A stretch of DNA of 64,000 bases, taken from assembly GCF_014305155.1 (NCBI RefSeq), contig NZ_JACRUK010000006.1:1-64000 (forward strand), in the 5' to 3' direction. Both the position numbers and the translations under genes were made by a program. Positions 17,766-29,200 of this stretch are shown here, piece by piece; position 1 is the stretch's first letter; each line of letters starts with the position of its first letter. The notes under the pieces are model-generated. The model was not told the DNA's origin and did not search any database. It saw nothing but the letters and a program-made list of their open reading frames with translations. The DNA is from Flavobacterium muglaense (GTDB lineage: Bacteria; Bacteroidota; Bacteroidia; Flavobacteriales; Flavobacteriaceae).

Positions 17766-19637
17766 ATGAAATTTTTACTCCATATAGATAAAGTGTTTCG
17801 TGACCTCTTGCTTCAAGAAGACACTGATAATGATAAAAAGATAACCAAGGATGATAATGGACCTAAGCGATTTGTACTAGTTGACGAAACAACAAAGGCA
17901 GAGAAAGTGATTGAAGGAACGTATCATTTGGCTAATTTATTACAAGAGTTAGCGGTTCTGAAAGAAAAGAAAATGGAATTGGCTGAGGTTGATTTATCGA
18001 GGATACAAGAAGAGCCGGTGGATAGAATTTCGAGAAAAATTAGAGAGGATTACTGGAATGAACTCACGAGGACGATTGACAAGAAAGGGTTGTTACAAAT
18101 TTTACAAGACGAGAAAACGACTAATGAAATTCCTACTCTGTACGTTTCGGCCAAAGACAAACAAGGCGTTAAATATTTTCAAGATTTAGAAAAAGAGCTT
18201 AAAAATTTTAAAGTTAGTGTTTTACCTGAAGGCTACACAGAAGATTATGTGGCTACTTTGAATACAAAACCAGGTATCCTAGCTTTGGGATTGGAACAAA
18301 AGTTGTATAGCTTGCAAGGTGTTCCGTTTGTAGTTCCTGGTGGGCGTTTTAATGAAATGTATGGTTGGGATAGTTATTTTATTGGTGTAGGATTGCTTAT
18401 TGACAAACAGCTAGATAAAGCCATGGCGATAGCAGATAATTTTAAGTATCAAATTATTCACTACGGAAAAATATTAAATGCTAATAGAAGTTATTATTTA
18501 ACTCGAACACAACCACCATTGTATTCCTCTTTATTAGTTGATATTGTAAAAAATAAAATTCCAGATTTGGGCTGGTTAAGAGGGCATTTAGAAACGGTTA
18601 TTCTTGAATACAACACCGTTTGGATGGTTCAAGGAGGTCGCTTGACCGCAACAGGATTAAACAGGTATAAGTCTGGAGGGGTAGGAATGCCATTTGAGGT
18701 TGAGCCGGGACATTTTGATGATGTTTTAGCGCCTTATGCACTAAAGTATAATTTGCCTATTCGAGAATTTGAACAACAATATTTAAATAGAACTATTGTC
18801 GATGCTGAGCTTGATGTTTATTTTGTGCATGATAGAAGTTTGCGTGAGAGTGGTCACGACACTACAAATAGGTTAATTGATACCTGTGCGAATCTAAATT
18901 CGGTTGATGTTAACAGTTTTCTTTATAAGTATGAAAAAGACATTGCGTACATTATCGAAAACTTCTTTAATGCATCGATTCAAATTGGAGATTTAATATA
19001 TACGTCTCAGGATTGGGAAGCGAAGGCAGTGGCAAGAAAAAATAGAATGGATACCCTCTGCTGGAATGAGAAATTGAGCATGTACTTTGATTACGACTTC
19101 ATTAATGGTAAACAATTTCCATTTGAAGCGGCTACTACTTTCTTTCCATTATGGGCAGGCTTATGTAGTGAGCAACAAGCTAAACAGTTGGTAGAAGTGG
19201 CTTTGCCGCAGTTTGTAAAAATGGGAGGAATTACGGGAAGCACACAAGCAAGTACCTTGAACTTTCCTATAGATGCGCCGCAAAGACAATGGGATTATCC
19301 GTTTGGATGGGCTCCGCATCAAATGTTGCTGTGGGAAGGATTACTTAATTATAAGTTTTTTGATAAAGCACAAGAAATGGTGTACCGATGGTTGTGGTTG
19401 ATAACAAAAAATGCTGTGGAGTACAATGGTACAATTCCAGAGAAATTTGATTTGGAATCTAGTTCACATAAAGTTTTTGCTGAATACGGCAATGTAGGGA
19501 CTGAGTTTGACTATATTTCCAAAGAAGGTTTTGGGTGGGTAAATGCTTCTTATCAATACGGACTGCAAATTTTAAATCCATATTTAAAAGAAGAATTAAA
19601 CAAGTTAACACTGCCAGAAGATTTATTTAAAGACTAA
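17766..19637 (+). CDS. Neutral-type trehalase (GH37) with EF-like calcium motif
   Basis: This enzyme hydrolyses trehalose to two glucose molecules. The 623-residue protein carries both trehalase signatures: PGGRFNEMYGWDSY at 191-204 and QWDYPFGWAP at 508-517. Asp365 (ESGHDTTNRL) and Glu573 (AEYGNVG) are the likely general acid and base. There is no signal peptide, so it acts in the cytoplasm. The N-terminus reads LLQEDTDNDKKITKDDNGPK at 15-34, matching the EF-like calcium-binding motif of fungal neutral trehalases. The following GTYHLANLLQEL, PVDRISRKI and YWNELTR segments also match that class and not periplasmic bacterial TreA. It is the last gene of the operator-controlled unit. Confidence 0.92.
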   Translation: MKFLLHIDKVFRDLLLQEDTDNDKKITKDDNGPKRFVLVDETTKAEKVIEGTYHLANLLQELAVLKEKKMELAEVDLSRIQEEPVDRISRKIREDYWNELTRTIDKKGLLQILQDEKTTNEIPTLYVSAKDKQGVKYFQDLEKELKNFKVSVLPEGYTEDYVATLNTKPGILALGLEQKLYSLQGVPFVVPGGRFNEMYGWDSYFIGVGLLIDKQLDKAMAIADNFKYQIIHYGKILNANRSYYLTRTQPPLYSSLLVDIVKNKIPDLGWLRGHLETVILEYNTVWMVQGGRLTATGLNRYKSGGVGMPFEVEPGHFDDVLAPYALKYNLPIREFEQQYLNRTIVDAELDVYFVHDRSLRESGHDTTNRLIDTCANLNSVDVNSFLYKYEKDIAYIIENFFNASIQIGDLIYTSQDWEAKAVARKNRMDTLCWNEKLSMYFDYDFINGKQFPFEAATTFFPLWAGLCSEQQAKQLVEVALPQFVKMGGITGSTQASTLNFPIDAPQRQWDYPFGWAPHQMLLWEGLLNYKFFDKAQEMVYRWLWLITKNAVEYNGTIPEKFDLESSSHKVFAEYGNVGTEFDYISKEGFGWVNASYQYGLQILNPYLKEELNKLTLPEDLFKD

Positions 19638-19705
19638 TAATTTTATTAAATTGGTGGTTTGTATTTAATTTTTTTTAACTTTATAGTCAATTAAATATTT
19701 TCAAT

Positions 19706-20140
19706 ATGACTGTAAATCAAATATTAAGCAAAAAAGGTACGGATGTTCATTCTATAGTTTCTTCAATAACGGTTTATGAAGCGTTGAAGGTAATGGGAGA
19801 GCGAAACGTAGGTGCAGTTCTCGTTATTGAAGATAATTTATTAAAAGGTATTTTATCTGAAAGAGACTATGCTCGAAAAATTGTGTTGAAAAATAAAGCT
19901 TCGAAAGATACATTTGTCCATGAGATTATGGAGCCGAATGTGATAACGGTAAAGCCAACAGATAATTTAGATTACTGCATGGAAATCATGAGTACAAGAA
20001 GAGTGAGGCACTTGCCAGTAGTTGAAAATACTACGGTTTTAGGTGTGATCTCAATTGGTGATGTGGTAAAGTCAATCATTGAGGTTCAAAAAGAAACAAT
20101 ACAACATTTAGATTCTTATATAAGTGGTACAAACTTGTAA
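19706..20140 (+). CDS. Twin CBS-domain protein
   Basis: The 144-residue protein is made almost entirely of two CBS domains (about 8-65 and 75-135), with the repeated GVISIGDVV / GILSERDYA motif that closes each domain. Paired CBS modules bind adenine nucleotides such as AMP, ATP or S-adenosylmethionine and usually regulate a partner protein; stand-alone versions are common in Bacteroidota. It lies 68 bp after trehalase and is closed by a terminator at 20158. It may be transcribed separately. No partner is identifiable from the neighbours. Confidence 0.88.
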   Translation: MTVNQILSKKGTDVHSIVSSITVYEALKVMGERNVGAVLVIEDNLLKGILSERDYARKIVLKNKASKDTFVHEIMEPNVITVKPTDNLDYCMEIMSTRRVRHLPVVENTTVLGVISIGDVVKSIIEVQKETIQHLDSYISGTNL

Positions 20141-20157
20141 ATAACCATTATGACTAT

Positions 20158-20194
20158 AAAAAAATAGCTGCAGCTCTACTGCAGCTATTTTTTT
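20158..20194 (+). terminator. Terminator after the CBS gene
   Basis: AAAATAGCTGCAG (20161-20173) and its exact complement (20179-20191) form a 13-bp stem around a 5-nt loop and run into a T tract. Confidence 0.85.
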
Positions 20195-20261
20195 GCCTAC
20201 AATTTTAGTTGGTTTTTTATAAAAGAATAATAGAAAAGACTGCTTTTTACCATAAGTCTTG

Positions 20262-20269
20262 TATCTTTG
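20262..20269 (+). promoter_or_regulatory. Putative -7 promoter element for maeB
   Basis: TATCTTTG matches TAnnTTTG, 25 bp before the malic enzyme ATG and downstream of the preceding terminator. No convincing -33 TTG is seen. Confidence 0.55.
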
Positions 20270-20294
20270 TCAGTTAGAATAAATTCTCAAAAAA

Positions 20295-22580
20295 ATGAAC
20301 AAAAACAGTAAAAGAAGAGAGGCATTATTATACCACGCGAAACCTACACCTGGGAAAATCCAAGTAGTTCCTACTAAAAAATATGCTACACAAAGAGATT
20401 TGTCTTTGGCTTATTCACCTGGTGTGGCTGAACCATGTTTAGAAATTGCAAAAGATATTGATAATGTATATAAATATACTGCCAAAGGAAATTTAGTAGC
20501 AGTAATTACTAACGGAACAGCAGTTTTAGGTCTTGGAGATATTGGTCCAGAGGCTTCTAAACCAGTTATGGAAGGGAAAGCCTTGTTGTTTAAGATTTTT
20601 GCTGATATTGATGTTTTCGATATAGAGGTAGACGCTAAGGATATTGATAAATTTATCGAAACGGTAAAGGCTATTGCTCCTACTTTTGGAGGGATAAACT
20701 TAGAAGATATCAAAGCGCCAGAATCTTTTGAAATAGAAAGACGTTTAGTAGAAGAGTTGAATATACCGGTCATGCATGACGATCAACATGGTACAGCCAT
20801 TATTTCATCGGCAGCACTTTTAAACGCTCTAGAACTTGCAGGAAAAGAAGTGGAGAAGGTAAAAGTCGTAGTATCAGGTGCTGGTTCGGCGGCATTGGCT
20901 TGTGCTAATTTATATGTTTTACTTGGAGTTAACCGTGAAAATATAATAATGTTTGATAAAGATGGTGTTCTTTCAAAAGACAGAACTGATTTATCATTAT
21001 TACAACAAAAATATGCAAATGGAGCTGCAGGAACTGTACTAAAAGAAGCACTAAAAGGTGCGGATGTGTTTTTAGGACTTTCGGCGGGGAATGTGCTTAC
21101 TCCAGAAATGCTTCTTGGTATGGCCAATGATCCCATTGTATTTGCAATGGCAAATCCAGATCCTGAAATCGAGTACAATTTAGCGATAGCTACAAGAGAT
21201 GACATAATCATGGCAACAGGAAGATCTGATCATCCTAATCAAGTAAATAATGTACTAGGTTTTCCATATATTTTTAGAGGAGCTCTTGACGTTCGTGCAA
21301 CCAAGATCAATGAAGCGATGAAGATGGCTGCGGTTAGAGCGTTGGCTTCATTGGCGAAAGAGTCAGTTCCTGAACAAGTAAATATTGCTTATGGAGAGAC
21401 AAAGCTGAATTTTGGTCGTGAATATATTATTCCAAAACCATTTGATCCAAGATTAATAACAGTGGTTGCACCTGCTGTTGCCAAGGCAGCGATGGAATCT
21501 GGTGTAGCATTGAACCCTATCACTGATTGGCATCGTTACGAAGAGGAACTTTTAGACCGTTTGGGGAATGATAATAAAATGGTTCGATTGATTACCAATA
21601 GAGCTAAAATGAACCCAAAGAGAATTGTTTTTGCAGAAGCGGATCACTTAGATGTACTGAAAGCAGCTCAAATCGTTTTGGAAGAAGGAATAGGGATTCC
21701 GGTTTTATTAGGGAATAAAGAAATCATCTTAGAGTTAAAAGAAGAACTTGGATTTGACGCTGATGTGGAGATAATTGATCCTAAAATCAACGAAGAAAAC
21801 GATAGAAGAAATAGATTTGCCAATAAATATTGGGAAACAAGAAAAAGAAGAGGTGTTTCTCTTTTGGATGCTCAAAAATTAATGCGCGAAAGAAACTTTT
21901 TTGCAGCCATGATGGTGAATGAAGGTGATGCCGATGGATTAGTTTCGGGACATTCAAGAAGTTATTCGTCTATTCTAAAACCGATGTTGCAGCTTATTGA
22001 CAAAGCGCCAGGAGCTTCGATTGTAGCTACTACAAACATGATGATGACATCTCGTGGGCCTATGTTTTTATCAGATACAGCAATTAATATTAATCCATCT
22101 GCAGATGATTTAGCTAAGATTGCTATCATGACGGCTAAAACGGCAAGAATGTTTGGTGTTGAGCCAGTAATGGCAATGGTTTCTTTTTCGAATTTTGGTT
22201 CGTCAAATAACCCAGATGCTGCAAAAGTGAGAGAGGCAGTAACTTATTTGCACCAAAACTATCCTGATATGATCATTGATGGAGAAGTACAGGCTGATTT
22301 TGCTTTGAATCCAGAAATGTTAAAGGAGAAGTTTCCATTCTCTAAGTTAGCAGGAAAAAAAGTCAATACATTGATTTTCCCAAATTTAGATTCGGCTAAT
22401 ATTACTTATAAATTATTGAAAGAATTGAATAAAGTGGATTCTATTGGGCCTATCATGTTAGGTTTAGGTAAGCCAGTTCATATTTTTCAATTGGGAGCAA
22501 GCGTAGAAGAAATGGTTAATATGGCTGCCATTGCGGTTATTGATGCACAGGAAAAACAAAAAACAAAAACAAACAAATAA
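20295..22580 (+). CDS. maeB: NADP-dependent malic enzyme with phosphotransacetylase-like domain
   Basis: The enzyme decarboxylates malate oxidatively to pyruvate with NADP, linking the TCA cycle to pyruvate and NADPH supply. The 761-residue length is that of the MaeB hybrid class. The N-terminal malic domain (about 1-160; SLAYSPGVAEPC, GTAVLGLGDIGP, PVMHDDQHGTA) is followed by the NAD-binding domain (about 165-410; VVSGAGSAALACANL). The C-terminal phosphate acetyl/butyryltransferase-like domain covers about 430-755 and in this class regulates the enzyme by acetyl-CoA. The gene has its own promoter element and terminator. Nothing is truncated. Confidence 0.95.
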   Translation: MNKNSKRREALLYHAKPTPGKIQVVPTKKYATQRDLSLAYSPGVAEPCLEIAKDIDNVYKYTAKGNLVAVITNGTAVLGLGDIGPEASKPVMEGKALLFKIFADIDVFDIEVDAKDIDKFIETVKAIAPTFGGINLEDIKAPESFEIERRLVEELNIPVMHDDQHGTAIISSAALLNALELAGKEVEKVKVVVSGAGSAALACANLYVLLGVNRENIIMFDKDGVLSKDRTDLSLLQQKYANGAAGTVLKEALKGADVFLGLSAGNVLTPEMLLGMANDPIVFAMANPDPEIEYNLAIATRDDIIMATGRSDHPNQVNNVLGFPYIFRGALDVRATKINEAMKMAAVRALASLAKESVPEQVNIAYGETKLNFGREYIIPKPFDPRLITVVAPAVAKAAMESGVALNPITDWHRYEEELLDRLGNDNKMVRLITNRAKMNPKRIVFAEADHLDVLKAAQIVLEEGIGIPVLLGNKEIILELKEELGFDADVEIIDPKINEENDRRNRFANKYWETRKRRGVSLLDAQKLMRERNFFAAMMVNEGDADGLVSGHSRSYSSILKPMLQLIDKAPGASIVATTNMMMTSRGPMFLSDTAININPSADDLAKIAIMTAKTARMFGVEPVMAMVSFSNFGSSNNPDAAKVREAVTYLHQNYPDMIIDGEVQADFALNPEMLKEKFPFSKLAGKKVNTLIFPNLDSANITYKLLKELNKVDSIGPIMLGLGKPVHIFQLGASVEEMVNMAAIAVIDAQEKQKTKTNK

Positions 22581-22591
22581 AGTACTATATT

Positions 22592-22628
22592 GCTTACCAT
22601 GACATTAGGTTATGGTAAGCTTTTTTTT
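22592..22628 (+). terminator. Terminator after maeB
   Basis: GCTTACCAT (22592-22600) pairs with ATGGTAAGC (22612-22620) around an 11-nt loop and is followed by eight T residues. Confidence 0.8.
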
Positions 22629-22649
22629 AAGTATTAATTTAGGATTTAA

Positions 22650-23231
22650 ATGATAGGACATTTACAAGGTAAACTGGTGGAAAAAACACCAACACAGGTA
22701 GTGATTGATTGTGGAGGAGTAGGCTACGAAGTACATATTTCGTTACATACTTATTCATTATTGCCTGCGACAGATTTTATAAAGCTTTTTACCCATCTGC
22801 AAATTAAGGAAGATGCGCATACTTTATTTGGTTTTGTCGAAAAATCAGAGCGTGAGATCTTTAAGATGTTATTATCTGTTTCAGGAATTGGAGCTAGTAT
22901 TGCTAGAACAATGCTTTCATCATTAGAGCCCAAACAAATTATTAATGCAATAGGATCATCGGATGTAGTTACTATTCAATCTATAAAAGGGATTGGTAGT
23001 AAAACGGCACAACGAGTGATTCTTGATTTGAAAGAAAAAATGCTAAAGTTGTACGACCTTGATGAAGTTTCTATGACACAAAGCAATACAAACCGAGATG
23101 AAGCGTTATCTGCTTTAGAGGTATTAGGTTTTGTACGAAAATCTTCTGAAAAAATTATAGAAAAAATTGTTAAAGAGGATCCAGATGCTTCTGTTGAATC
23201 GATTATTAAAAAAGCTTTAAAAAGCTTGTAA
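22650..23231 (+). CDS. ruvA: Holliday junction branch-migration protein RuvA
   Basis: RuvA binds four-way Holliday junctions and loads the RuvB helicase for branch migration in recombinational repair. The 193-residue protein has the N-terminal OB-fold (MIGHLQGKLVEKTP...YEVHIS), the helix-hairpin-helix region (VSGIGASIARTML and IKGIGSKTAQRVILDLKEK), and the C-terminal RuvB-contact domain (about 145-193; DEALSALEVLGF). Length and motifs are standard. It lies 22 bp before sprA and probably shares its transcript. ruvB is not nearby. Confidence 0.96.
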   Translation: MIGHLQGKLVEKTPTQVVIDCGGVGYEVHISLHTYSLLPATDFIKLFTHLQIKEDAHTLFGFVEKSEREIFKMLLSVSGIGASIARTMLSSLEPKQIINAIGSSDVVTIQSIKGIGSKTAQRVILDLKEKMLKLYDLDEVSMTQSNTNRDEALSALEVLGFVRKSSEKIIEKIVKEDPDASVESIIKKALKSL

Positions 23232-23253
23232 AAAGTTCGAAAACACGAATTGT

Positions 23254-26200
23254 ATGCGTAAAATTTGTTTTTTTTTGATGGTAATGTTTTGTGGTTTCGT
23301 CTCTCGAGCTCAGGTAAAAGAAGAGGTTGAAGATACGATAAACAAAGGGGTTTCTTTAGGGAAGCTTCAAATAAAAAACCCACAAAGTATTCTTTCAGCT
23401 TATACTTATGACCCTAAAACGGACCGCTATGTTTATAGCAATTCTGTAGATGGGTTTTCGATTAATTACCCCATTATTTTAACCCCAAAAGAGTACGAAA
23501 AATTAGTATTGAAAGAATCTATGCGAGATTATTTCAAACAAAAATCGGATGCGATTGATGGAAAAAAAGAAGGTAGTGAGGCTGCTCAAAAGGATTTATT
23601 GCCCCAATATCATATCAATTCAGGACTTTTTGAATCCATATTTGGAAGTAATACCATCGATGTGAAGCCTACAGGGTCTGTAGAGATGGATCTAGGTGCA
23701 CGTTATACAAAACAAGACAACCCTTCCTTTTCACAACGCAATAGGTCAAATTTAGCTTTTGACTTTAATCAAAGAATAAGCATGAGCTTATTAGGAAAAG
23801 TGGGTACGAGACTGAACGTAAATGCAAATTATGATACCCAATCTACATTTGCTTTTCAAAATTTAATCAAGTTAGAATACACACCATCAGAGGATGATAT
23901 CATCCAAAAAATTGAAGTTGGAAATGTAAGTATGCCGTTAAACAGCTCCTTGATTAGAGGTGCTCAAAGTTTATTTGGTGTAAAAGCACAATTGCAATTT
24001 GGTAAAACTACAGTTACGGGAGTTTTTTCTGAGCAAAAATCGCAAACTAAAAGCGTGGTAGCTCAGGGTGGAGGAGTGATACAGGATTTCGAAATGTTTG
24101 CTTTAGATTATGATAATGACAGACACTTTTTCTTATCGCAATATTTTAGAAATAAATACGACCAAGCTTTAAAAAACTATCCTTTTATTGATAGTAGAGT
24201 TCAGATTTCAAGATTAGAAATTTGGGTTACAAACAAGCAAACGCGTGTGAATACAACTTCAAATAATTTAAGAAACATTATTGCTATTCAGGATTTAGGT
24301 GAGGGTCAATTATCAGGATTGGCAGATAATGAAGTCGTTGTACTCGATCCGTCTACTGGTATTTTCAATAATGGCATTGATGCACCATCAGATAATTCGA
24401 ACAACAATTACGACCCTGCTCAAATTAAAAATGGTAGCGGTTTGTTGAATAGTAATATTCGAGAAATTGTAACTTCAAGTTCAGGATTTAATGTTACCGT
24501 TAGTGAAGGTCAAGATTATTCGAAATTAGAAAATGCTCGAAAGTTAAATGCGAACGAATATACTTTTAATGCGCAATTGGGTTATATCTCCTTGCAACAA
24601 AGGCTAGCTAATGATGAGGTTTTGGCAGTAGCCTATCAATATACTATCGGAGATAAGGTTTATCAGGTAGGGGAATTTGGTAATGACGGTGTTGATGCAA
24701 CAGTTGTAACAGGGACGAGTACATCAAATCAAGCGGTGATTACGCAAAGTTTGATTTTAAAAATGTTAAAGAGTAATTTAACGAATGTTAAAAATCCAGT
24801 GTGGAATTTGATGATGAAGAACATCTACCAAATCCAAGGAGCATATCAAGTAAAACAAGAAGACTTTAGATTTAATATTCTCTATACAGATCCTTCGCCA
24901 TTGAATTATATTACGGAGGTTGCTGGAAGTCCATTTCCTGCTAATGCTACTGCAGATAATGCTGTAGCCGAGACACCTTTGTTAAAAGTATTTAATTTAG
25001 ATAAATTAAATTACAATAATGACCCGCAAACAGGTGGTGATGGTTTCTTTGATTTCATGTCAGGCTTAACTATTGATTCGCAAAACGGAAGAATCATTTT
25101 TACGACCAAAGAGCCTTTTGGGGAGCTGTTGTTTTCTAAGCTTTCTAATACAGGAGCTGGTGAGGATTATAACAATGTATCTACTTATAATGCCAATCAG
25201 TCCAAATATGTGTTTCGTAGTATGTATCGTAACACACAATCGGGCGCTTTGCAGGACAGTGACAAGAACAAGTTCATGTTGAGAGGTAAGTATAAATCAT
25301 CAGGAGGAGACGGGATTCCAATTGGGGGTTTTAATATTCCGCAAGGTTCTGTTGTTGTGACAGCAGGTGGGCGTAAACTAGTTGAAGGTATTGATTATAG
25401 TGTCAATTATCAATTAGGACGAGTACAAATATTGGATGCTTCCTTACAGGCTTCAAATACACCTATTAACGTCTCGCTAGAAAATAATTCTATTTTTGGT
25501 CAACAAACTAGAAGGTTTATGGGGGTGAATGTAGAGCATAAAATTTCGGATAAATTTGTGGTAGGGGGTACTTATTTAAAAATGAGTGAAAGACCTTTTA
25601 CACAAAAATCTAGTTTTGGTCAAGAGTCGGTTAATAATACGATTTTTGGATTCAATACTAATTTTTCTACCGAGGTTCCTTTTCTTACTCGTTTAGTGAA
25701 TAAGTTACCTAACATGGATACGGATGTGCCTTCGAATCTTTCGATTAGAGGTGAGGTGGCGTTTTTAAAACCTGATGCCTCAAAAGCAGATCAATTTCAA
25801 GGAGAATCAACTATTTATGTTGATGATTTTGAAGGTTCGCAATCAACAATCGATATGCGATCAGCCTATTCTTGGAGCTTGGCTTCAACACCAGACAGGA
25901 ATACTAAGAGTACCTATGATTTTAACGCTAGCGCAAATGATTTAAGCTATGGTTATAACAGAGCAAAGTTAGCATGGTATCAGATAGATCCTGTTTTTTA
26001 TACTCAAAAACCATCAGGTATTTCTAATGATGATTTATCATTAAACACTACCAGAAGAATCTTTAGCGAAGAGTTGTATCCATTAACAGATATTGCACAA
26101 GGGCAATCGCAGGTGATTAGCACTTTGGATTTGAGTTACTATCCTTCTGAAAGAGGACCGTATAATAACAACCCTAATTATGCAGCGAGTCCTTCTAGTA

Positions 26201-29200
26201 ATTTTGGAGGAATCATGAGAGCGATCAATTCTACTAATTTCGAACAAGGAAATGTAGAATATATTCAGTTTTGGATCATGGATCCTTATGTAGGTACAGG
26301 TAAAGCTCCAAATGATAATACGGGTAAAATTTATTTCAATTTAGGTGAAATATCTGAAGATGTGTTAAAAGATGGAAGAAAACAATATGAAAATGGTTTA
26401 GGTCCGGACCAAATATTAGTAAATCCAAGGCCTATTTGGGGGGATGTTCCAGCTTCGCAATCATTAATTTATGCTTTTGATACTGATGCGGGTAATCGAG
26501 CCAATCAAGATGTAGGTCTAGACGGATTGCCTAATGGCAAGGAAGGAGCGATTTATACTAATTTTGCTGCTGATCCAGATCCAGCTGCCGATGATTATAC
26601 TTTTTATTTGAATACTGCTGGTGGTGTTAAAGAACGATATAAAAATTATAATGGTGTAGAAAATAACTCTACAGTTGATATCAATGATGCTAATCGTGGT
26701 TCTTCGACAGTTCCTGATGTAGAGGATATTAATAGAGATAATACGATGAACACGATTAATGCGTATTATGAATACAGTATTAATATGCAACCTAATATGA
26801 CTGTGGGGCAAAATAACATTACCGATATTAAAAACACACAAGTTACTTTGGCCAATGGAGAGGTGACAGATGCAAGATGGATTCAGTTTAAGATACCAGT
26901 TTCTCAACCGCAAAACACAATAGGAAATATTTCTGATTTTAGATCGATTCGTTTCATGAGAATGTTCATGACAGGATTTAATCAAGAAGTAACGGTGCGT
27001 TTTGGTGCTTTAGATTTAGTACGAGGAGAATGGAGACGCTACACTAATACGCTTGATTTTAATGATACCAATGTTGATGACGATCAAACAGATCTAGATG
27101 TTTTGGCAGTAAATATCCAGGAAAATAGCGACCGTTGTCCGGTTAATTATGTTATTCCGCCAGATGTACAAAGAGAGCAGTTGTTTAATAATAACACTAT
27201 TATTAATCAAAACGAACAAGCATTATCACTTCGCGTTTCAGGAGCAGGTCTTGAGCCCGAGGATTCTAGAGCCGTTTTCAAAAACGTGAGCATTGACATG
27301 CGTCAATTTAATAAGTTGAAAATGTTTTTGCATGCTGAATCTCTAGTAAGTGAAGTTGCATTAAGTGATGACAAAATGGTAGGTTTTATTCGTTTTGGAA
27401 ATGACTTTACTCAAAACTTTTATCAAATAGAAATTCCATTAAAAGTAACTATTCCTACATCGAGCTCGGGGACTAATTGTTCTGCATTGACGGCACTTGA
27501 AGTATGGCCAGAAGCTAATAATATCGATTTATCACTGGCCTTATTGACCCAGTTAAAAATTAAAGCAATGAGTATTGATTTGAGTACTTTGCCATTGGAC
27601 GGAATTTATTATCAAAATGAAGATGAGTTAGACCCTAGTTTGGCCGGTAAGTCTAATAAGTTGCGATTAGGAATAAAAGGAAATCCTAATTTCGGTTTGG
27701 TGCGTACCTTAATGGTGGGGGTAAAAAGTAATGAGCCACGCCAAAGAATCAAAGGGGAAGTTTGGTTTAATGAATTGCGTCTTGCTGAGATGGATAATCA
27801 AGGTGGTATGGCTGCGGTATTGAATATTGATACAAATCTAGCCGATTTTGCAACCATATCAGCAACAGGGAAGAAAAGTACAATTGGTTTCGGTGCATTA
27901 GAACAAGGACCAAATGAAAGAAGTCGTGAAGATATTCTACAATACAATATTGTTACTAATCTTAATTTAGGGAAATTATTACCTGCAAAATGGGGTATTA
28001 ATCTACCGTTCAATTATGCTGTAGGTGAGGAAACAATTACGCCACAATACGATCCTTTTAATCAGGATATTAAGTTGAAGCAATTATTAGAAAACACAAC
28101 TGATACTGCTGAGCGAGATAATATTACTAATAGAGCGATTGATTATACAAAACGTACTAGTATCAACTTTATAGGGGTTAGAAAACAAAGAAGTCCTGAT
28201 CAAAAAGCACATGTATACGATCCGGAGAATTTTACTTTTTCACAATCGTACAACAAAGTAGAACGTCATGATTATGAAATTGAAGACTACATCGATCAGC
28301 AGGTAAATACAGCAGTAGATTATGCATTTACTTTCAAGCCAAAACCTGTTGAGCCATTCAAGAAAACTAAATTCATGAAAAAAAGCAGTTATTGGAAGTT
28401 GCTAAGTGATTTTAATTTTAATTATCTGCCTTCAAATATTTCATTCAATACAAATATTGTGAGACAATACAACCGCCAGCAATTCCGTCAAGTTGATGTT
28501 GAAGGGATAGAGTTGGATGCTTTGTATAGACGAAATTTTGCTTTCAATTACCAATATGCATTTAATTTTAATCTTACTAAATCTTTAAAATTAACCTATA
28601 CAGCTTCGTCTAATAATATTGTAAAAAATTACTTGAACGCGGATAATGAGCCTATAGACAGTTTTACTATTTGGGATAGTTACTGGAATATAGGGACTCC
28701 TAATCAGCACATGCAGCAACTGGTACTGAACTATGAAATCCCAATTAATAAAATCCCGCTGTTTAGTTTTGTGAAAGCAAATTACTCCTATACGGGAGAT
28801 TATAGCTGGCAACGCGCTTCTAATGCATTGTCGACTATAGAAATTAGCGGCGTCGATTACAATTTAGGAAATACCATTCAAAATGCACGTTCTAATACTT
28901 TGAACGCTACGTTTAATATGGATATGCTTTATAAATATTTGGGTTTAAAGAAAACAGATAATCCACTCGCTAATAAGTCAAAACCTGCAGCACCAAAACC
29001 AGGAGAAAAGGTTGTGAATACTGCGGCAAAACCAGCGGCAAAAAACAATCAAGTAGTAGATGGATTACTAGGTGTTTTAACGAGTATAAAAAATGTACAA
29101 TTAAATTACACAGAGAATAGTGGTACTGTTTTGCCAGGATATACACCTAGCGTTGGCTTTCTAGGATCATCAAGGCCTACTTTAGGTTTTATTTTTGGTA

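Noticed and set aside
20411..21211. Two minus-strand open frames of 120 and 142 codons
   Set aside because: They are antisense to maeB, whose protein sequence is intact and conserved throughout.
23228..23256. CGAAAACACG resembling the operator palindrome
   Set aside because: Only the left half matches and the second half is not symmetric. It lies between ruvA and sprA with no second copy nearby.
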